Of a stretch of 64,000 nucleotides of DNA, positions 33,994-42,828 are shown piece by piece. How positions within the stretch are numbered: the first letter of the stretch is position 1; each line of letters begins with the position of its first letter. The notes beneath the pieces were generated by a model. The model was not told the origin of the DNA. It saw only the letters and a list, made by a program, of their open reading frames with translations, and searched no databases. This DNA is from UBA5239 sp040391785. Lineage in GTDB: Bacteria > Verrucomicrobiota > Lentisphaeria > Victivallales > Victivallaceae. The DNA is taken from positions 1 through 64,000 of the forward strand of contig JBEBXH010000023.1 of the NCBI GenBank assembly GCA_040391785.1. Reading direction: 5' to 3'. The position numbers and the translations under genes are program-made.

Positions 33994-35388
33994 ATGAAAC
34001 TGTTTCGTCTGATGTTGGCCGCCGTGGCGGTTCTCTCACTCACCCTGGTCGTGGCCGAAGATATCAAGCCGGTCAAGTATGTGTTTCTCTTCATCGGGGA
34101 CGGATTGTCGATCCCGCAGCGGATGATGACCGACGAATACCTCAAACGCACCGAAAATCGCGGCCTCCTGATCAACCAGATGGACAACCAGGCCATCACC
34201 AGCACCCGCGCCGCCAATGCGTTTATCACAGACTCCGCAGCCAGCGGCACCGCCATCGCCTGCGGCGAAAAAACCAACAACGGCTACATCGGCATGGACG
34301 CCACCGGCAAGCGCCGCCTCGAATCCGTGGCCGAAGTCGCCCGCGACAGCGGCCGCAAGGTCGGCATCATCTCCTCGGTGACGCTGAATCACGCCACACC
34401 GGCGGCGTTTTACGGGCACAACATCAGCCGCGGCAATGACTATCAACTCGGGCTGGACCTGATCGCCTCGAATTTTGATTATTTCGGCGGCGGCGGCATC
34501 AGCAATCACAATCAGAATAAAAACAGCATGTACAAAGGCGATGTTTACAAGCTTGCGGAAGAGGCCGGTTATACCGTCCGCCGCTCCGTCGAAGGCATCC
34601 GGGCGCTGAAGCCCGGCGCGGGCAAAGTGATCGCCATCGGTGCCTCCGGTGCGCTCCCGTATGCATTGGACAAAACCGAGGCAGACATAAGACTCCCTGA
34701 ATTCGTCCTGCAGGGCATTGAAATGCTGGACAATCCGAAGGGATTTTTCATGATGGTGGAGGGCGGCGCGATCGACTGGCTGTGCCATGCCAACGACGCC
34801 GCCGGCTCGCTGGCCGAAGTCATCGAATTCGACAACGCGGTCAAGGTCGCCTACGCGTTTTACCTGAAGCATCCGGAGGACACGCTGATCGTGGTCACCG
34901 GCGACCATGAAACCGGCGGCCTGACGCTCGGCTTCGCGGGTACCGGCTATTCCTCGTTCATCGAACTCCTCGGCGCGCAGAAGTGCTCCTCGAGCAAGCT
35001 GACGCAGATTTTCCAGAAGGCCGGGGCCGACGATAAGGTGGTGACGTTCGACGAAATCAAGAAGCTCATCACCGAAAACACCGGGCTGATTTTCGCCGCG
35101 GACGGCAAGCGCGCAAAGGGCGGCTTGAACCTGACCGAGAGCGAGGAAAAAGCTTTTGAAAAAGCCTTCAATGCCCAGTACCCGGACGGCAAGCTCAACA
35201 AAAAGAACAACAAGATCCCCGGTGAAGCCATTCGCATCCTGAACAACAAAGCCAGCGTGGCCTGGACCTCCGGCGCTCACACCGCGCTGCCGGTCAGCAC
35301 GACCGCTGTCGGCCAGGAATCGAAGCTTTTCAGCAATATGATCGACAACACCGATATCTCCAAGCGCCTCAAACAGGTCGTGCGCTAA
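33994..35388 (+). CDS. Alkaline phosphatase (PhoA superfamily), exported
   Basis: This protein of about 464 residues has a signal peptide (MKLFRLMLAAVAVLSLTLVVAE). ATG 33994 is chosen because AGGAGG lies before it; the frame extends 18 codons upstream without support. Metal and catalytic motifs are clear: FLFIGDGLSIPQ (Asp ligand), TDSAASGTAIACGEKT with the phosphorylated Ser, MVEGGAIDWLCHAND, VTGDHETGGL, and SGAHTALPV near the end. It frees phosphate from phosphomonoesters outside the inner membrane. It is followed 4 bp later by a YibE/F gene. Confidence 0.93.
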   Translation: MKLFRLMLAAVAVLSLTLVVAEDIKPVKYVFLFIGDGLSIPQRMMTDEYLKRTENRGLLINQMDNQAITSTRAANAFITDSAASGTAIACGEKTNNGYIGMDATGKRRLESVAEVARDSGRKVGIISSVTLNHATPAAFYGHNISRGNDYQLGLDLIASNFDYFGGGGISNHNQNKNSMYKGDVYKLAEEAGYTVRRSVEGIRALKPGAGKVIAIGASGALPYALDKTEADIRLPEFVLQGIEMLDNPKGFFMMVEGGAIDWLCHANDAAGSLAEVIEFDNAVKVAYAFYLKHPEDTLIVVTGDHETGGLTLGFAGTGYSSFIELLGAQKCSSSKLTQIFQKAGADDKVVTFDEIKKLITENTGLIFAADGKRAKGGLNLTESEEKAFEKAFNAQYPDGKLNKKNNKIPGEAIRILNNKASVAWTSGAHTALPVSTTAVGQESKLFSNMIDNTDISKRLKQVVR

Positions 35389-35392
35389 ACCT

Positions 35393-36526
35393 ATGAAACT
35401 GCCGGTCATTGCGCGGCGCGACGCGATCATGGTCGCCGTGATGCTGGTGCTGTGTTTCGCACTGGCCCGAGTCGACCTGTTTCCGAAAGCGGACCCGGAG
35501 CCCGGCAGCAAGGAGCGCGCCCGGGTCCTCGAAGTCGATAATTCCGGGCTGGAAACCTTCGGGTTGCTGCAGAAGGGTACCCAACACCTGAAAGTGCAGG
35601 TTTTGAGCGGCAAGTGGAAGGGACAAACTTTCAACGCCGTAAACGAGGTCCGCGCCCAGATGGAACTGGACAAAATCTTTGTCCCCGGCGACGTGGCGCT
35701 GGTGGCGGTCCTGCACGACGCCGACCCCGCTACCCATACCCTCAACGCGCAGGATCACTATCGGATCGGCTACACACTGCTCTTGTTCGGACTGTTTGCC
35801 GTGATGCTGATCATTTTCGGCAGGGTGACGGGGTTCAACGCGCTGTTATCGTTCGTTTTCAGCTGTCTGGTGATCTGGAAACTGGTCATTCCGCTGTGTT
35901 TGCTGGGATACAATGCGCTGCTGATTTCGTTCGGAGCGGTCACGTTGTTGTCGGCGGTGATCATTTTCTTGGTGGCGGGGCTGAACCGTAAAGGACTCAC
36001 GGCGTTCAGCGGCTCGATCCTCGGGGTGCTGGCGAGCTCGATCATGGCGTTCATCTTCGCGCATCTCTTCAAGATCACCGGGACGGTCATGCCGTATTCG
36101 CAGGCGCTGCTGTACTCGGGGTATGAATTTCTGAACCTGTCGGACATCTACATCGGGGCGATTTTCCTGGCGTCGTCCGGGGCGGTCATGGACTTGGCCA
36201 TGGATGTGGCGGCGGGCATGGAAGAAGTGATCGAAAAGCGCCCGGAACTCTCGCGCCGCGAACTGATGAACTCCGGCTTGCGCATCGGCCGCAGCGTGGT
36301 CGGCACCATGACCACGACGCTGCTGCTGGCATATTCGGGCGGCTACCTGACACTGATGATGACCTTTGCCGCGCAGGGCACCAGCCCGGTGGACTTCATC
36401 AATAACCCCTACGTGGCCTCGGAAGCGGTCAAAACGCTGATCGGGAGCTTCGGTCTGGTACTGGTGGCGCCCTTCACCGCGGTGATCGGCTCGATCGCCC
36501 TCCGCGCCGCCCGCCCGGCGAAATAA
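35393..36526 (+). CDS. YibE/F family membrane protein
   Basis: The 377-residue protein has an N-terminal hydrophobic segment (about 13-28) and a periplasmic beta domain (about 40-118, with GKWKGQTFNAVNEV). About seven more hydrophobic segments follow. The YibE/F block GAIFLASSGAVMDLAMDVAAG and the later TTTLLLAYSGGYLTLMM are present. The family is uncharacterised; a transport role is assumed. It starts 4 bp after the phosphatase stop, so they share an operon. Confidence 0.85.
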   Translation: MKLPVIARRDAIMVAVMLVLCFALARVDLFPKADPEPGSKERARVLEVDNSGLETFGLLQKGTQHLKVQVLSGKWKGQTFNAVNEVRAQMELDKIFVPGDVALVAVLHDADPATHTLNAQDHYRIGYTLLLFGLFAVMLIIFGRVTGFNALLSFVFSCLVIWKLVIPLCLLGYNALLISFGAVTLLSAVIIFLVAGLNRKGLTAFSGSILGVLASSIMAFIFAHLFKITGTVMPYSQALLYSGYEFLNLSDIYIGAIFLASSGAVMDLAMDVAAGMEEVIEKRPELSRRELMNSGLRIGRSVVGTMTTTLLLAYSGGYLTLMMTFAAQGTSPVDFINNPYVASEAVKTLIGSFGLVLVAPFTAVIGSIALRAARPAK

Positions 36527-36553
36527 TCTACGGACCTGTCGAAAACCGGGTAG

Positions 36554-36574
36554 GGTCGTCTGTCCCAGACGACC
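36554..36574. other. Strong intergenic hairpin
   Basis: GGTCGTCTG-TCC-CAGACGACC is a perfect 9-bp stem between the convergent YibE/F and ankyrin genes. It lacks a U-run, so it is a terminator only by position. A second AT-rich hairpin (TTTTAATTAT with ATAATTAAAA) lies at 36674-36705, close to the end of the ankyrin gene. Confidence 0.5.
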
Positions 36575-36727
36575 GTTCTCCCCGGGCCAAATATCCTGTC
36601 AGCATAAGCGACCCGGTAGACACTTCAGAGCGCCCCACCCGGAAAACTTGACCGCCCAGTACTTTGCCCGGGTTTTTAATTATAGCAAATTCGCCATAAT
36701 TAAAATTTAGCCATATAGTTTCATGCT

Positions 36728-37789
36728 TTATTTTTTCTGGAGCTGTTTTTTCAGGTCGGAGGAAGCTTTGGCCCCTTTTGAAATCAGGTAATCGACGACT
36801 TCGGTGTGGCCGGCTGCATGGGCCAGTTCCAACGGGGTTTTGCCAAGTTTGTCTTTTACGTCCAGTTTTGCTGATTTCTCCACCAGAAATTTGACATTGT
36901 CCAGATTTCCCTTTTCAGCTTCCAGATGCAAAACCGTTTTTCTCTTGAAATTGTCCTGATTGTTTATATCCGCTCCCACCGCGATCAGGTATTCACCGTA
37001 TTCCTTGAAGTTCCCCTTGTCCGATGCGACATACAGCGGAGTCTGCCCGCTGTTATTCTTTGCATTAATGCCGCGAAATTTTTTCTTTTCCAGCAGATAT
37101 TCGAGCATGTTCATGTTATTTGCGCGCAAGACAGCGAAAACAAGCACATTGCGACCGTTATTATCCGTGGCGTTTATACTCATCCCTTTGTTCTGCCAGT
37201 ATTCGACAACATCGATATAGCCATTGTAAGTCGCCCACATCAGCGCCGTTTCTCCCCATTTGTTTTTGACGTTACTTTTGGCGCCTTTTGAAATCAGAAA
37301 TTCCACCATTTCGACATTGCGGCTGAGCATGATCGGAGTATATCCGTCAATGTCCGCCTCATTTACATTGAGGCCCAGTCCGATCAGGTATTCAGCGATT
37401 TTCTGGCCGCCTCGCGGGTTATTGGCCGCCAGGTGCAGCAATGTACGCTGGGATTCCGGATTGATATATTTGGGATCGCCGCCGTTTTTGACCAGCAGCA
37501 TGAATTTCTCATAAGTTCTGTAAAAAGCGGCATTTCGCATGACCAGGCTGTTGACCCGGGCGCCGCTGTCGATCAGCAGTTGAGTGATTTCCAGATCCGA
37601 AGTATATGATAACGGATAACCATCGCCCATAGGCGCATTGACATCGGCCCCCTGGTCGATCAACTTCTTGATGGCACCGTAATCCTGCCTGTTGGGCGTT
37701 AGAGCCTTCTGCAGGGCATCTTCCAACTCTCCGGCGGAAATGTTCAACGTGGCAGCCAGAAGCATAACTGTGGTCAAAAAATATCTCAT
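36728..37789 (-). CDS. Exported ankyrin-repeat protein
   Basis: The 353-residue protein has a signal peptide (MRYFLTTVMLLAATLNISAGE). About eight ankyrin repeats fill the rest, for example DIDGYTPIMLSRNVEMVEFL, WGETALMWATYNGYIDVVEY, and the last GKTPLELAHAAGHTEVVDYL. Ankyrin repeats bind other proteins; the partner is unknown. It stands alone after the hpf terminator and is convergent with the YibE/F gene. Confidence 0.85.
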   Translation of the reverse strand: MRYFLTTVMLLAATLNISAGELEDALQKALTPNRQDYGAIKKLIDQGADVNAPMGDGYPLSYTSDLEITQLLIDSGARVNSLVMRNAAFYRTYEKFMLLVKNGGDPKYINPESQRTLLHLAANNPRGGQKIAEYLIGLGLNVNEADIDGYTPIMLSRNVEMVEFLISKGAKSNVKNKWGETALMWATYNGYIDVVEYWQNKGMSINATDNNGRNVLVFAVLRANNMNMLEYLLEKKKFRGINAKNNSGQTPLYVASDKGNFKEYGEYLIAVGADINNQDNFKRKTVLHLEAEKGNLDNVKFLVEKSAKLDVKDKLGKTPLELAHAAGHTEVVDYLISKGAKASSDLKKQLQKK

Positions 37790-37808
37790 TTGGCGTTGGT
37801 TTCTCCCT

Positions 37809-37840
37809 AAAAAAAAGCACCGGAGATTGCTCCCCGGTGC
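37809..37840 (-). terminator. Rho-independent terminator of the envelope operon
   Basis: On the minus strand GCACCGG, a 10-base loop, CCGGTGC and eight T follow the hpf stop codon by about 20 bases. It closes the hldE1-to-hpf operon and separates it from the ankyrin gene. Confidence 0.9.
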
Positions 37841-37860
37841 CTATGTCGTTCAGCGGATGA

Positions 37861-38208
37861 TTATTCTTCCGCTTTGTCTTCTGCGGTGGTGATGATGTCG
37901 CGGAGCGGCGCTTTGTGGCCGTGGTCCTGGACCTTGTCGACGAGCTTTTCGATCTGGGTGCCGATCTTGCCAACGGCGGTATCGATCGACTCGTACATGT
38001 CTTTGGTTTCGCCTTTGGCTTCAAACTGATGATTCTTCAGGTTGACGCTGATTTCAACGATGTTGCGTTCCTTCTGGATTTCGATGACGACGCGGGCGCT
38101 GGTGATCTTGAGGTTCGGGCGGTTGAGAACCGCACTGAGCTTCTCCTCCACCTGAGCCTTCAGGGCATCACTAACCGAACAATTTCTGGCGCTGATAATA
38201 ATCTGCAT
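37861..38208 (-). CDS. hpf: Ribosome hibernation promoting factor, short form
   Basis: This 115-residue protein opens MQIIISARNCSVSDALKAQVEEK. It contains the conserved NIVEISVNLKNHQFEAKGETKDMYESID stretch (shown in part) of the HPF/YfiA family, and ends with an acidic tail. It binds ribosomes and silences them in slow growth. Without the extra C-terminal domain it is the short form that works with RMF-like factors in proteobacteria. AGGAGGAG precedes the ATG. Placement after lptB echoes the E. coli lptA-lptB-rpoN-hpf order, without rpoN. Confidence 0.93.
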   Translation of the reverse strand: MQIIISARNCSVSDALKAQVEEKLSAVLNRPNLKITSARVVIEIQKERNIVEISVNLKNHQFEAKGETKDMYESIDTAVGKIGTQIEKLVDKVQDHGHKAPLRDIITTAEDKAEE

Positions 38209-38223
38209 AGTACTCCTCCTTGG

Positions 38224-38949
38224 TTACATGGTGAATTGCGGACCCAGATAAACTTCCTTGGCCTTTTCGTCATTGGCCAGGAACTCACTGGGCCCCTCAA
38301 GTAAAATCTGTCCCTGCGTCATGATATACGCGCGGTCCACCACCGACAGCGTCTCGCGGACGTTGTGGTCGGTGATCAAAATTCCTAAATTCTTCTCTTT
38401 CAGCCGGTAAATAATCTGCTGCACGTCGTACACCGCCAGCGGGTCCACCCCGCTGAACGGTTCGTCGAGCAGGATAAACGACGGATTGGTGACCATGGCG
38501 CGGGTGATTTCCAGCCGCCGCCGCTCGCCGCCGCTGAGCGTCATGGCTTTCTGCTTGGCCAGACGGGTCAGCTCGAGTTCTTCGAGCAGCTCTCCGCAAC
38601 GTCTTTTGCGCTCGGTACGGGTGATGTCCAGCGTCTCCAGAATCGCCATGATATTGTCCTCCACCGTCAGTTTGCGGAAGATTGACGGCTCCTGCGAGAG
38701 GTATCCCATCCCCATGCGGGCCCGGCGGTACATCGGCACCTGGCTGATGTCGTAGCCGCGGAAATGAATCTGGCCGCTGTCCGGCCGGATCAGCCCCATG
38801 ATCATATAAAAACTGGTGGTCTTCCCGGCGCCGTTCGGCCCGAGGATACCGACCACTTCACCGGCGTTGACATGGATGGAGACCTCGTTTACCACGCGGC
38901 GACCATGATATGCCTTGACCAGTTTTTCTGCTTTAACCAAATAATCCAT
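38224..38949 (-). CDS. lptB: LPS export ABC transporter ATP-binding protein
   Basis: This 241-residue ABC ATPase has Walker A GPNGAGKTTSFYMI, Q-loop, signature LSGGERRRLEITRAM, Walker B FILLDEPFSGVDP and the H-loop ITDHNVRETL. The LptB-typical blocks YLSQEPSIFRKLTVEDN and DEKAKEVYLG are present. It powers extraction of LPS from the inner membrane with LptF and LptG, which are not in the window. It lies downstream of the lptA-like gene. Confidence 0.95.
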   Translation of the reverse strand: MDYLVKAEKLVKAYHGRRVVNEVSIHVNAGEVVGILGPNGAGKTTSFYMIMGLIRPDSGQIHFRGYDISQVPMYRRARMGMGYLSQEPSIFRKLTVEDNIMAILETLDITRTERKRRCGELLEELELTRLAKQKAMTLSGGERRRLEITRAMVTNPSFILLDEPFSGVDPLAVYDVQQIIYRLKEKNLGILITDHNVRETLSVVDRAYIMTQGQILLEGPSEFLANDEKAKEVYLGPQFTM

Positions 38950-39021
38950 CTATACTGCCTTTGTCTTGTGTAATACTACTATCATAAAAATCGGTGCCGT
39001 CAAGCCCGGATTCAATAATTT

Positions 39022-41517
39022 TTAAAATGTCCCGGGTGGAATCTTCCCTTCGGCGACCTTGCCGTTGCGTCCGGACATCATCCCGCTTTCCGGGTAATAC
39101 TGGACGATATCGTGCTCGGTGACGTGCTGATTGTTCTTAAGTTTGACCTTTTTGCCTTCCATGGGCAGCAGGTCGAACCGCTTATTTTTCACGATGTATT
39201 CGCCGTAATCGCCGACCGCGGAGGTGCGGTCCCGGCCTTCGACCTTGGCCAGCCCCACGTTGCGGATGCAGATGATCTTGTCGAGTTCCTTGCCGAAGCC
39301 GATGCCAAGCTGCTGCGGCATGGTGGTCTGGCTCGGATCACGCGGGCGCACCGGGCCCTTCGGCGGCGGCATTTCCTTGAAATCCTTCAGATAAATATCC
39401 ATTTTGTTGCAGGTGAGGCCGCTGACGGCGTCGAACATCCGCACATTGCCGTCGAAGAACCCGAAATTCTTGCGCAGGTCCATTTCGCCGTAATCGGACT
39501 TGATCTGTGATTTGCTGTTGAACGTGGAGTTGGAAACGAGGCCCGGGCCCTTCGGGGCGGGTGTATCGTCTTTCGGCGCGTCTTTGCCACGGAAATGAAC
39601 ATTGCCCACGCTGACCAGCTTGGAGACCTCGCGGTTGCCCACGCGGCCCTCGCTCGAAACCTTGCCTTCTGGAACGGGTTCGAAATAGACGGTCAGGTAA
39701 TCGCAGTTCAGCTTGCCTTTCGGGTCGTCGACCTTGACGTTTTCTTCGCAATAAATTTTTTCCAGCTCCTTGCTGCCGTCGTCGCCGAGCGAATTGAGCG
39801 TGGCATCGCCGCCGAGGAGACTGGTTTTCTTCTTTTCGGCCGTGGCTTCGCCGGGTTTCTTGGCTTCTTCGATCAGGAACACGGTCATTTTGCCGCAGTC
39901 CAGGTTGAGTTTCACGTCGCGTACCAGGACGTTGCCGGTGAAAACCATGAGGTTTTTGCCGTAGTCGAGGTCGGAATAATCGGATTTGATGAAGGAGCGG
40001 GTGGTCTTTTCGTTTTCGGCCTCACCGGAGACGGTCAGGATTTCGGAGTTCTGGTCCACGATCATCTTGCGTTCGTCGACCCAGATGGTGATTTTATCGC
40101 CTTTCACCGAATCGCCGCCGCGCTTCATGACCGGGTTATCCAGCGTCAGGACCACGATATTTTTCTTGGTGTCGTAATCGAGCCGGCCGGAGTTGGACTG
40201 GGACTGCGGGGCGCGCTTGCCGTCGTCGCCGATTTCGCCGTCGCGGATCACGACCACGTCGCCGGTGCATTTGATGGCGGCGATTTCCTTGCTGCCGGCG
40301 ATGTTGCTGTCCAGCGGCAGGTCGCCGGTTTTGATCGTGGGGTCGATATCCTTCGCTTCGCGGTCGGCGAAGGTCAGGTCCATGCGGTGACAAGTCAGCT
40401 GCATGCTCTGGTCGTTCACCCGCACGTTGCCGGTAAAGAGCCCGGCATTGTTCGCCATATCCATATCGAGAAATTCGGAGTTCACGGTGGTGGGCGCCAG
40501 CTTCTCGCCGGTATCGGATTTCCGCTGCATGACGATCTGGCAGCTATGCTCGGCGCGTAACCGCGAGGTCTCGCGCCAGATGGTGATGATGTCGGCGGTA
40601 AGTTTGTCCTCGCCGCGCTGCATGACCGGGCGGCCCTCGCTCAATACGATTTCGCCCTTTTCAACGTCGTACACGGCTTTTTCCGACGCAGCTTTCTGAT
40701 CGCCGTCTTTTTTGTCCGCTTCGCTCAGTTTACGCTCGATGCGGACCTTGCCGAAACAGGACACTTTGGACACGCCCATGCCGCCGCCCAGGGTATCCAG
40801 CGAAACATCCGCTTCTTCTTCGTTCTCTTTTTTCTCGCCGTCCTTTTTCTTTTTGTCGCTCAGGTCGAGCTCGAGGCGGTCGCAGGTCAGGATGAATTGA
40901 TTGTCGTCGACCTTGACGTTGTCCCGCAGGATTGCGACTTCCTTCTCGAAATCGAGATAAAGCGAATCGCCGTAAACGCGTATCGGCTCACCGGGCTTGT
41001 CTTTGCCGTTTTCGTCCTTGCCGCCCATGCGGAGGCGGATGACCACGTTGCTCTCCACGGTCACGTTGCGCTCTTTGAAGTTGGCGCGGAAGCCGACGCC
41101 GTTCAGGTCCATCATCGGCGAACGGAAATAAACCTTTTCCTTGCCGTACGCGAACTGGTCGTCAGTGTCGATAAATGCTTTGTCCGAGAGGATCAAACCA
41201 TCGCTGTGCAGCATGGTAGCCCAGAATTTGAGAATATCCTCGATGGGGGCGTCCAGCTCATACGGACGGTATTTGTCGAGGTACTTGATCTGCTCGATGT
41301 CGACGCCCTTGCGGACGAGGTCGATGATCGGGTTATCCAGTTCGAGGCGGTCGGCATGGCGCTGGCTCCGCTCGCTGTAGACGAATGCCTGCAGCCGCCC
41401 GTCGCGGTAAATCGGCAGTTTCGAGATTTCGCCGATCAGATTTTTCAAGGTTTCGGCCTGCTGCGCAGCCAGTGCGGCGGCGGAAGCCACGATCAACATC
41501 AACAGTATTTTTTTCAA
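39022..41517 (-). CDS. Very large LptA/OstA-repeat protein (LPS transport)
   Basis: Read from a TTG at 41517, the 831-residue protein starts with a normal signal peptide (MKKILLMLIVASAAALAAQ). The TTG overlaps the kdsC stop (TTGA). The only ATG in frame (41547) lies inside kdsC and adds 10 residues that spoil the signal. About eight OstA-type repeats are spread along it, for example FTGNVRVNDQSMQLTCHRMD, FTGNVLVRDVKLNLDCGKMT and FDGNVRMFDAVSGLTCNKMD. E. coli LptA has about 185 residues. Context (kdsC before, lptB after) supports LPS export. No separate lptC is seen, so it may cover both roles. Confidence 0.8.
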   Translation of the reverse strand: MKKILLMLIVASAAALAAQQAETLKNLIGEISKLPIYRDGRLQAFVYSERSQRHADRLELDNPIIDLVRKGVDIEQIKYLDKYRPYELDAPIEDILKFWATMLHSDGLILSDKAFIDTDDQFAYGKEKVYFRSPMMDLNGVGFRANFKERNVTVESNVVIRLRMGGKDENGKDKPGEPIRVYGDSLYLDFEKEVAILRDNVKVDDNQFILTCDRLELDLSDKKKKDGEKKENEEEADVSLDTLGGGMGVSKVSCFGKVRIERKLSEADKKDGDQKAASEKAVYDVEKGEIVLSEGRPVMQRGEDKLTADIITIWRETSRLRAEHSCQIVMQRKSDTGEKLAPTTVNSEFLDMDMANNAGLFTGNVRVNDQSMQLTCHRMDLTFADREAKDIDPTIKTGDLPLDSNIAGSKEIAAIKCTGDVVVIRDGEIGDDGKRAPQSQSNSGRLDYDTKKNIVVLTLDNPVMKRGGDSVKGDKITIWVDERKMIVDQNSEILTVSGEAENEKTTRSFIKSDYSDLDYGKNLMVFTGNVLVRDVKLNLDCGKMTVFLIEEAKKPGEATAEKKKTSLLGGDATLNSLGDDGSKELEKIYCEENVKVDDPKGKLNCDYLTVYFEPVPEGKVSSEGRVGNREVSKLVSVGNVHFRGKDAPKDDTPAPKGPGLVSNSTFNSKSQIKSDYGEMDLRKNFGFFDGNVRMFDAVSGLTCNKMDIYLKDFKEMPPPKGPVRPRDPSQTTMPQQLGIGFGKELDKIICIRNVGLAKVEGRDRTSAVGDYGEYIVKNKRFDLLPMEGKKVKLKNNQHVTEHDIVQYYPESGMMSGRNGKVAEGKIPPGTF

Positions 41518-42038
41518 GATAAATACTTCTCCATTTGCTGTTCCCATTTGCCCTGCTTCAGCAGCAGCCAGTCGATTACCTCGCGTACGGCGCCGTGGCC
41601 GCCCCCGCGAACGGTGCGGAAGTCGACGAATTCATCCATATACGGCATGGCTCCGGCCACCGTTACGGCGATTCCCGCCGCCCGCAATACCGGGATATCA
41701 ACCACGTCGTCGCCGACAAAAATACATTCTTCGGCTTTCAGGCCGTTTTCTTCCAGCAACTGCCGGAACCCGGCCCGCTTGTCCTTGCACCCCTCCAGGG
41801 CGAAACTCATATTGAGCTCCTTGATCCGCTGGCGGTTCGCCTCGCACGAGCGTCCGGAGAGCACCCCGACCATCAGCCCGGCGCGGATCGCCATCTTGAT
41901 GCCGTGCCCGTCGACCGCGTTGAAAAACTTGATTTCACCGCCGGCGCCGTAGCCGAAACGGCCGTCCGTCATCACGCCGTCAATATCCAGCACGATCGCC
42001 CGGATTTTATCAATTTGAGCCTGACTTACCGAGTTCAT
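41514..42038 (-). CDS. kdsC: 3-deoxy-D-manno-octulosonate 8-phosphate phosphatase
   Basis: The 174-residue HAD phosphatase has DIDGVMTDGRFGY with the nucleophile Asp, LSGRSCEANRQRIKEL, and CIFVGDDVVDIPVLRAAGIAV. These are the KdsC family blocks. It removes phosphate from Kdo 8-phosphate, the step after KdsA. It overlaps kdsA by 29 bp and the TTG start of the lptA-like gene by a few bases. Confidence 0.93.
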   Translation of the reverse strand: MNSVSQAQIDKIRAIVLDIDGVMTDGRFGYGAGGEIKFFNAVDGHGIKMAIRAGLMVGVLSGRSCEANRQRIKELNMSFALEGCKDKRAGFRQLLEENGLKAEECIFVGDDVVDIPVLRAAGIAVTVAGAMPYMDEFVDFRTVRGGGHGAVREVIDWLLLKQGKWEQQMEKYLS

Positions 42039-42828
42039 AAATCGCTTTTACTTCACTTAAGACAATTTTTATATCGGAAAAGTTCAATGAATTGGGACCG
42101 TCGGACAGCGCCTTCTCGGGATTCGGGTGAACTTCGGTGAACAAAACGTCGATCCCGGCGGCGGCGGCGGCGCGGGCCAGCGGACGGATGAATTCGCGCT
42201 GTCCGCCGGAGGCGTTACCGAGCCCGCCCGGCAATTGTACCGAGTGCGTGGCGTCGAACACCACCGGCACGCCGAGGCTGCGCATGATCGGCAGCGAGCG
42301 CATATCCACCACCAGATTGTGATAGCCGAACGAGGTGCCGCGCTCGGTCAGCATGACCTTGTCATTGCCGCTCTGGCGGACCTTTTCCACGGCGCCTTTC
42401 ATATCTTCGGGGGCCATGAATTGGCCCTTTTTCACATTGACGACTTTGCCGGTGCGCCCGGCGGCCAGCAGCAGGTCGGTCTGGCGGCAGAGGAAGGCGG
42501 GAATCTGGAGCACGTCGACCACGGCGGCGACTTCGTCGACTTCGACGGTTTCGTGAATATCGGTCAGGACCGGTACGTCGAAGGTTTTGCGGATTTCGGC
42601 CAGCATTTTCAGCCCTTCGGCCCGGCCGGGGCCGCGCACGGAACTGCCGCTGGAGCGGTTCGCCTTGTCAAACGACGCCTTGAAAATGTATTGTACGTCC
42701 AGTTGGGCGCAGAGATCTTTGAGATAAGCGGCGGTTTCGCGGCAGACTTCGATGCTCTCCGCCATGCAGGGGCCGCCGATCAGCGTCAGTTTCTTGCCGA
42801 TGAATACTTTGTCGATGATATTGATCAT
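42010..42828 (-). CDS. kdsA: 3-deoxy-8-phosphooctulonate synthase
   Basis: This 272-residue enzyme shows LIGGPCMAESIEVCRETA, FKASFDKANRSSGSSVRGPG, PVLTDIHETVE and VLQIPAFLCRQTDLL, all KdsA blocks. It condenses phosphoenolpyruvate with arabinose 5-phosphate to Kdo 8-phosphate. A Cys in GGPCMAE near the N-terminus is seen in metal-dependent KdsA forms. The ATG overlaps the kdsB stop (ATGA). Confidence 0.97.
   Translation of the reverse strand: MINIIDKVFIGKKLTLIGGPCMAESIEVCRETAAYLKDLCAQLDVQYIFKASFDKANRSSGSSVRGPGRAEGLKMLAEIRKTFDVPVLTDIHETVEVDEVAAVVDVLQIPAFLCRQTDLLLAAGRTGKVVNVKKGQFMAPEDMKGAVEKVRQSGNDKVMLTERGTSFGYHNLVVDMRSLPIMRSLGVPVVFDATHSVQLPGGLGNASGGQREFIRPLARAAAAAGIDVLFTEVHPNPEKALSDGPNSLNFSDIKIVLSEVKAIYELGKSGSN

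Noticed and set aside
34036..35745. 569-codon minus-strand open frame over the alkaline phosphatase gene
   Set aside because: It is antisense to a protein with a complete alkaline phosphatase motif set and a strong ribosome binding site; its translation is low in family-like features.
36554..36574. Rho-independent terminator call
   Set aside because: The stem is perfect but no U-run follows on either strand, so it is listed only as a hairpin.
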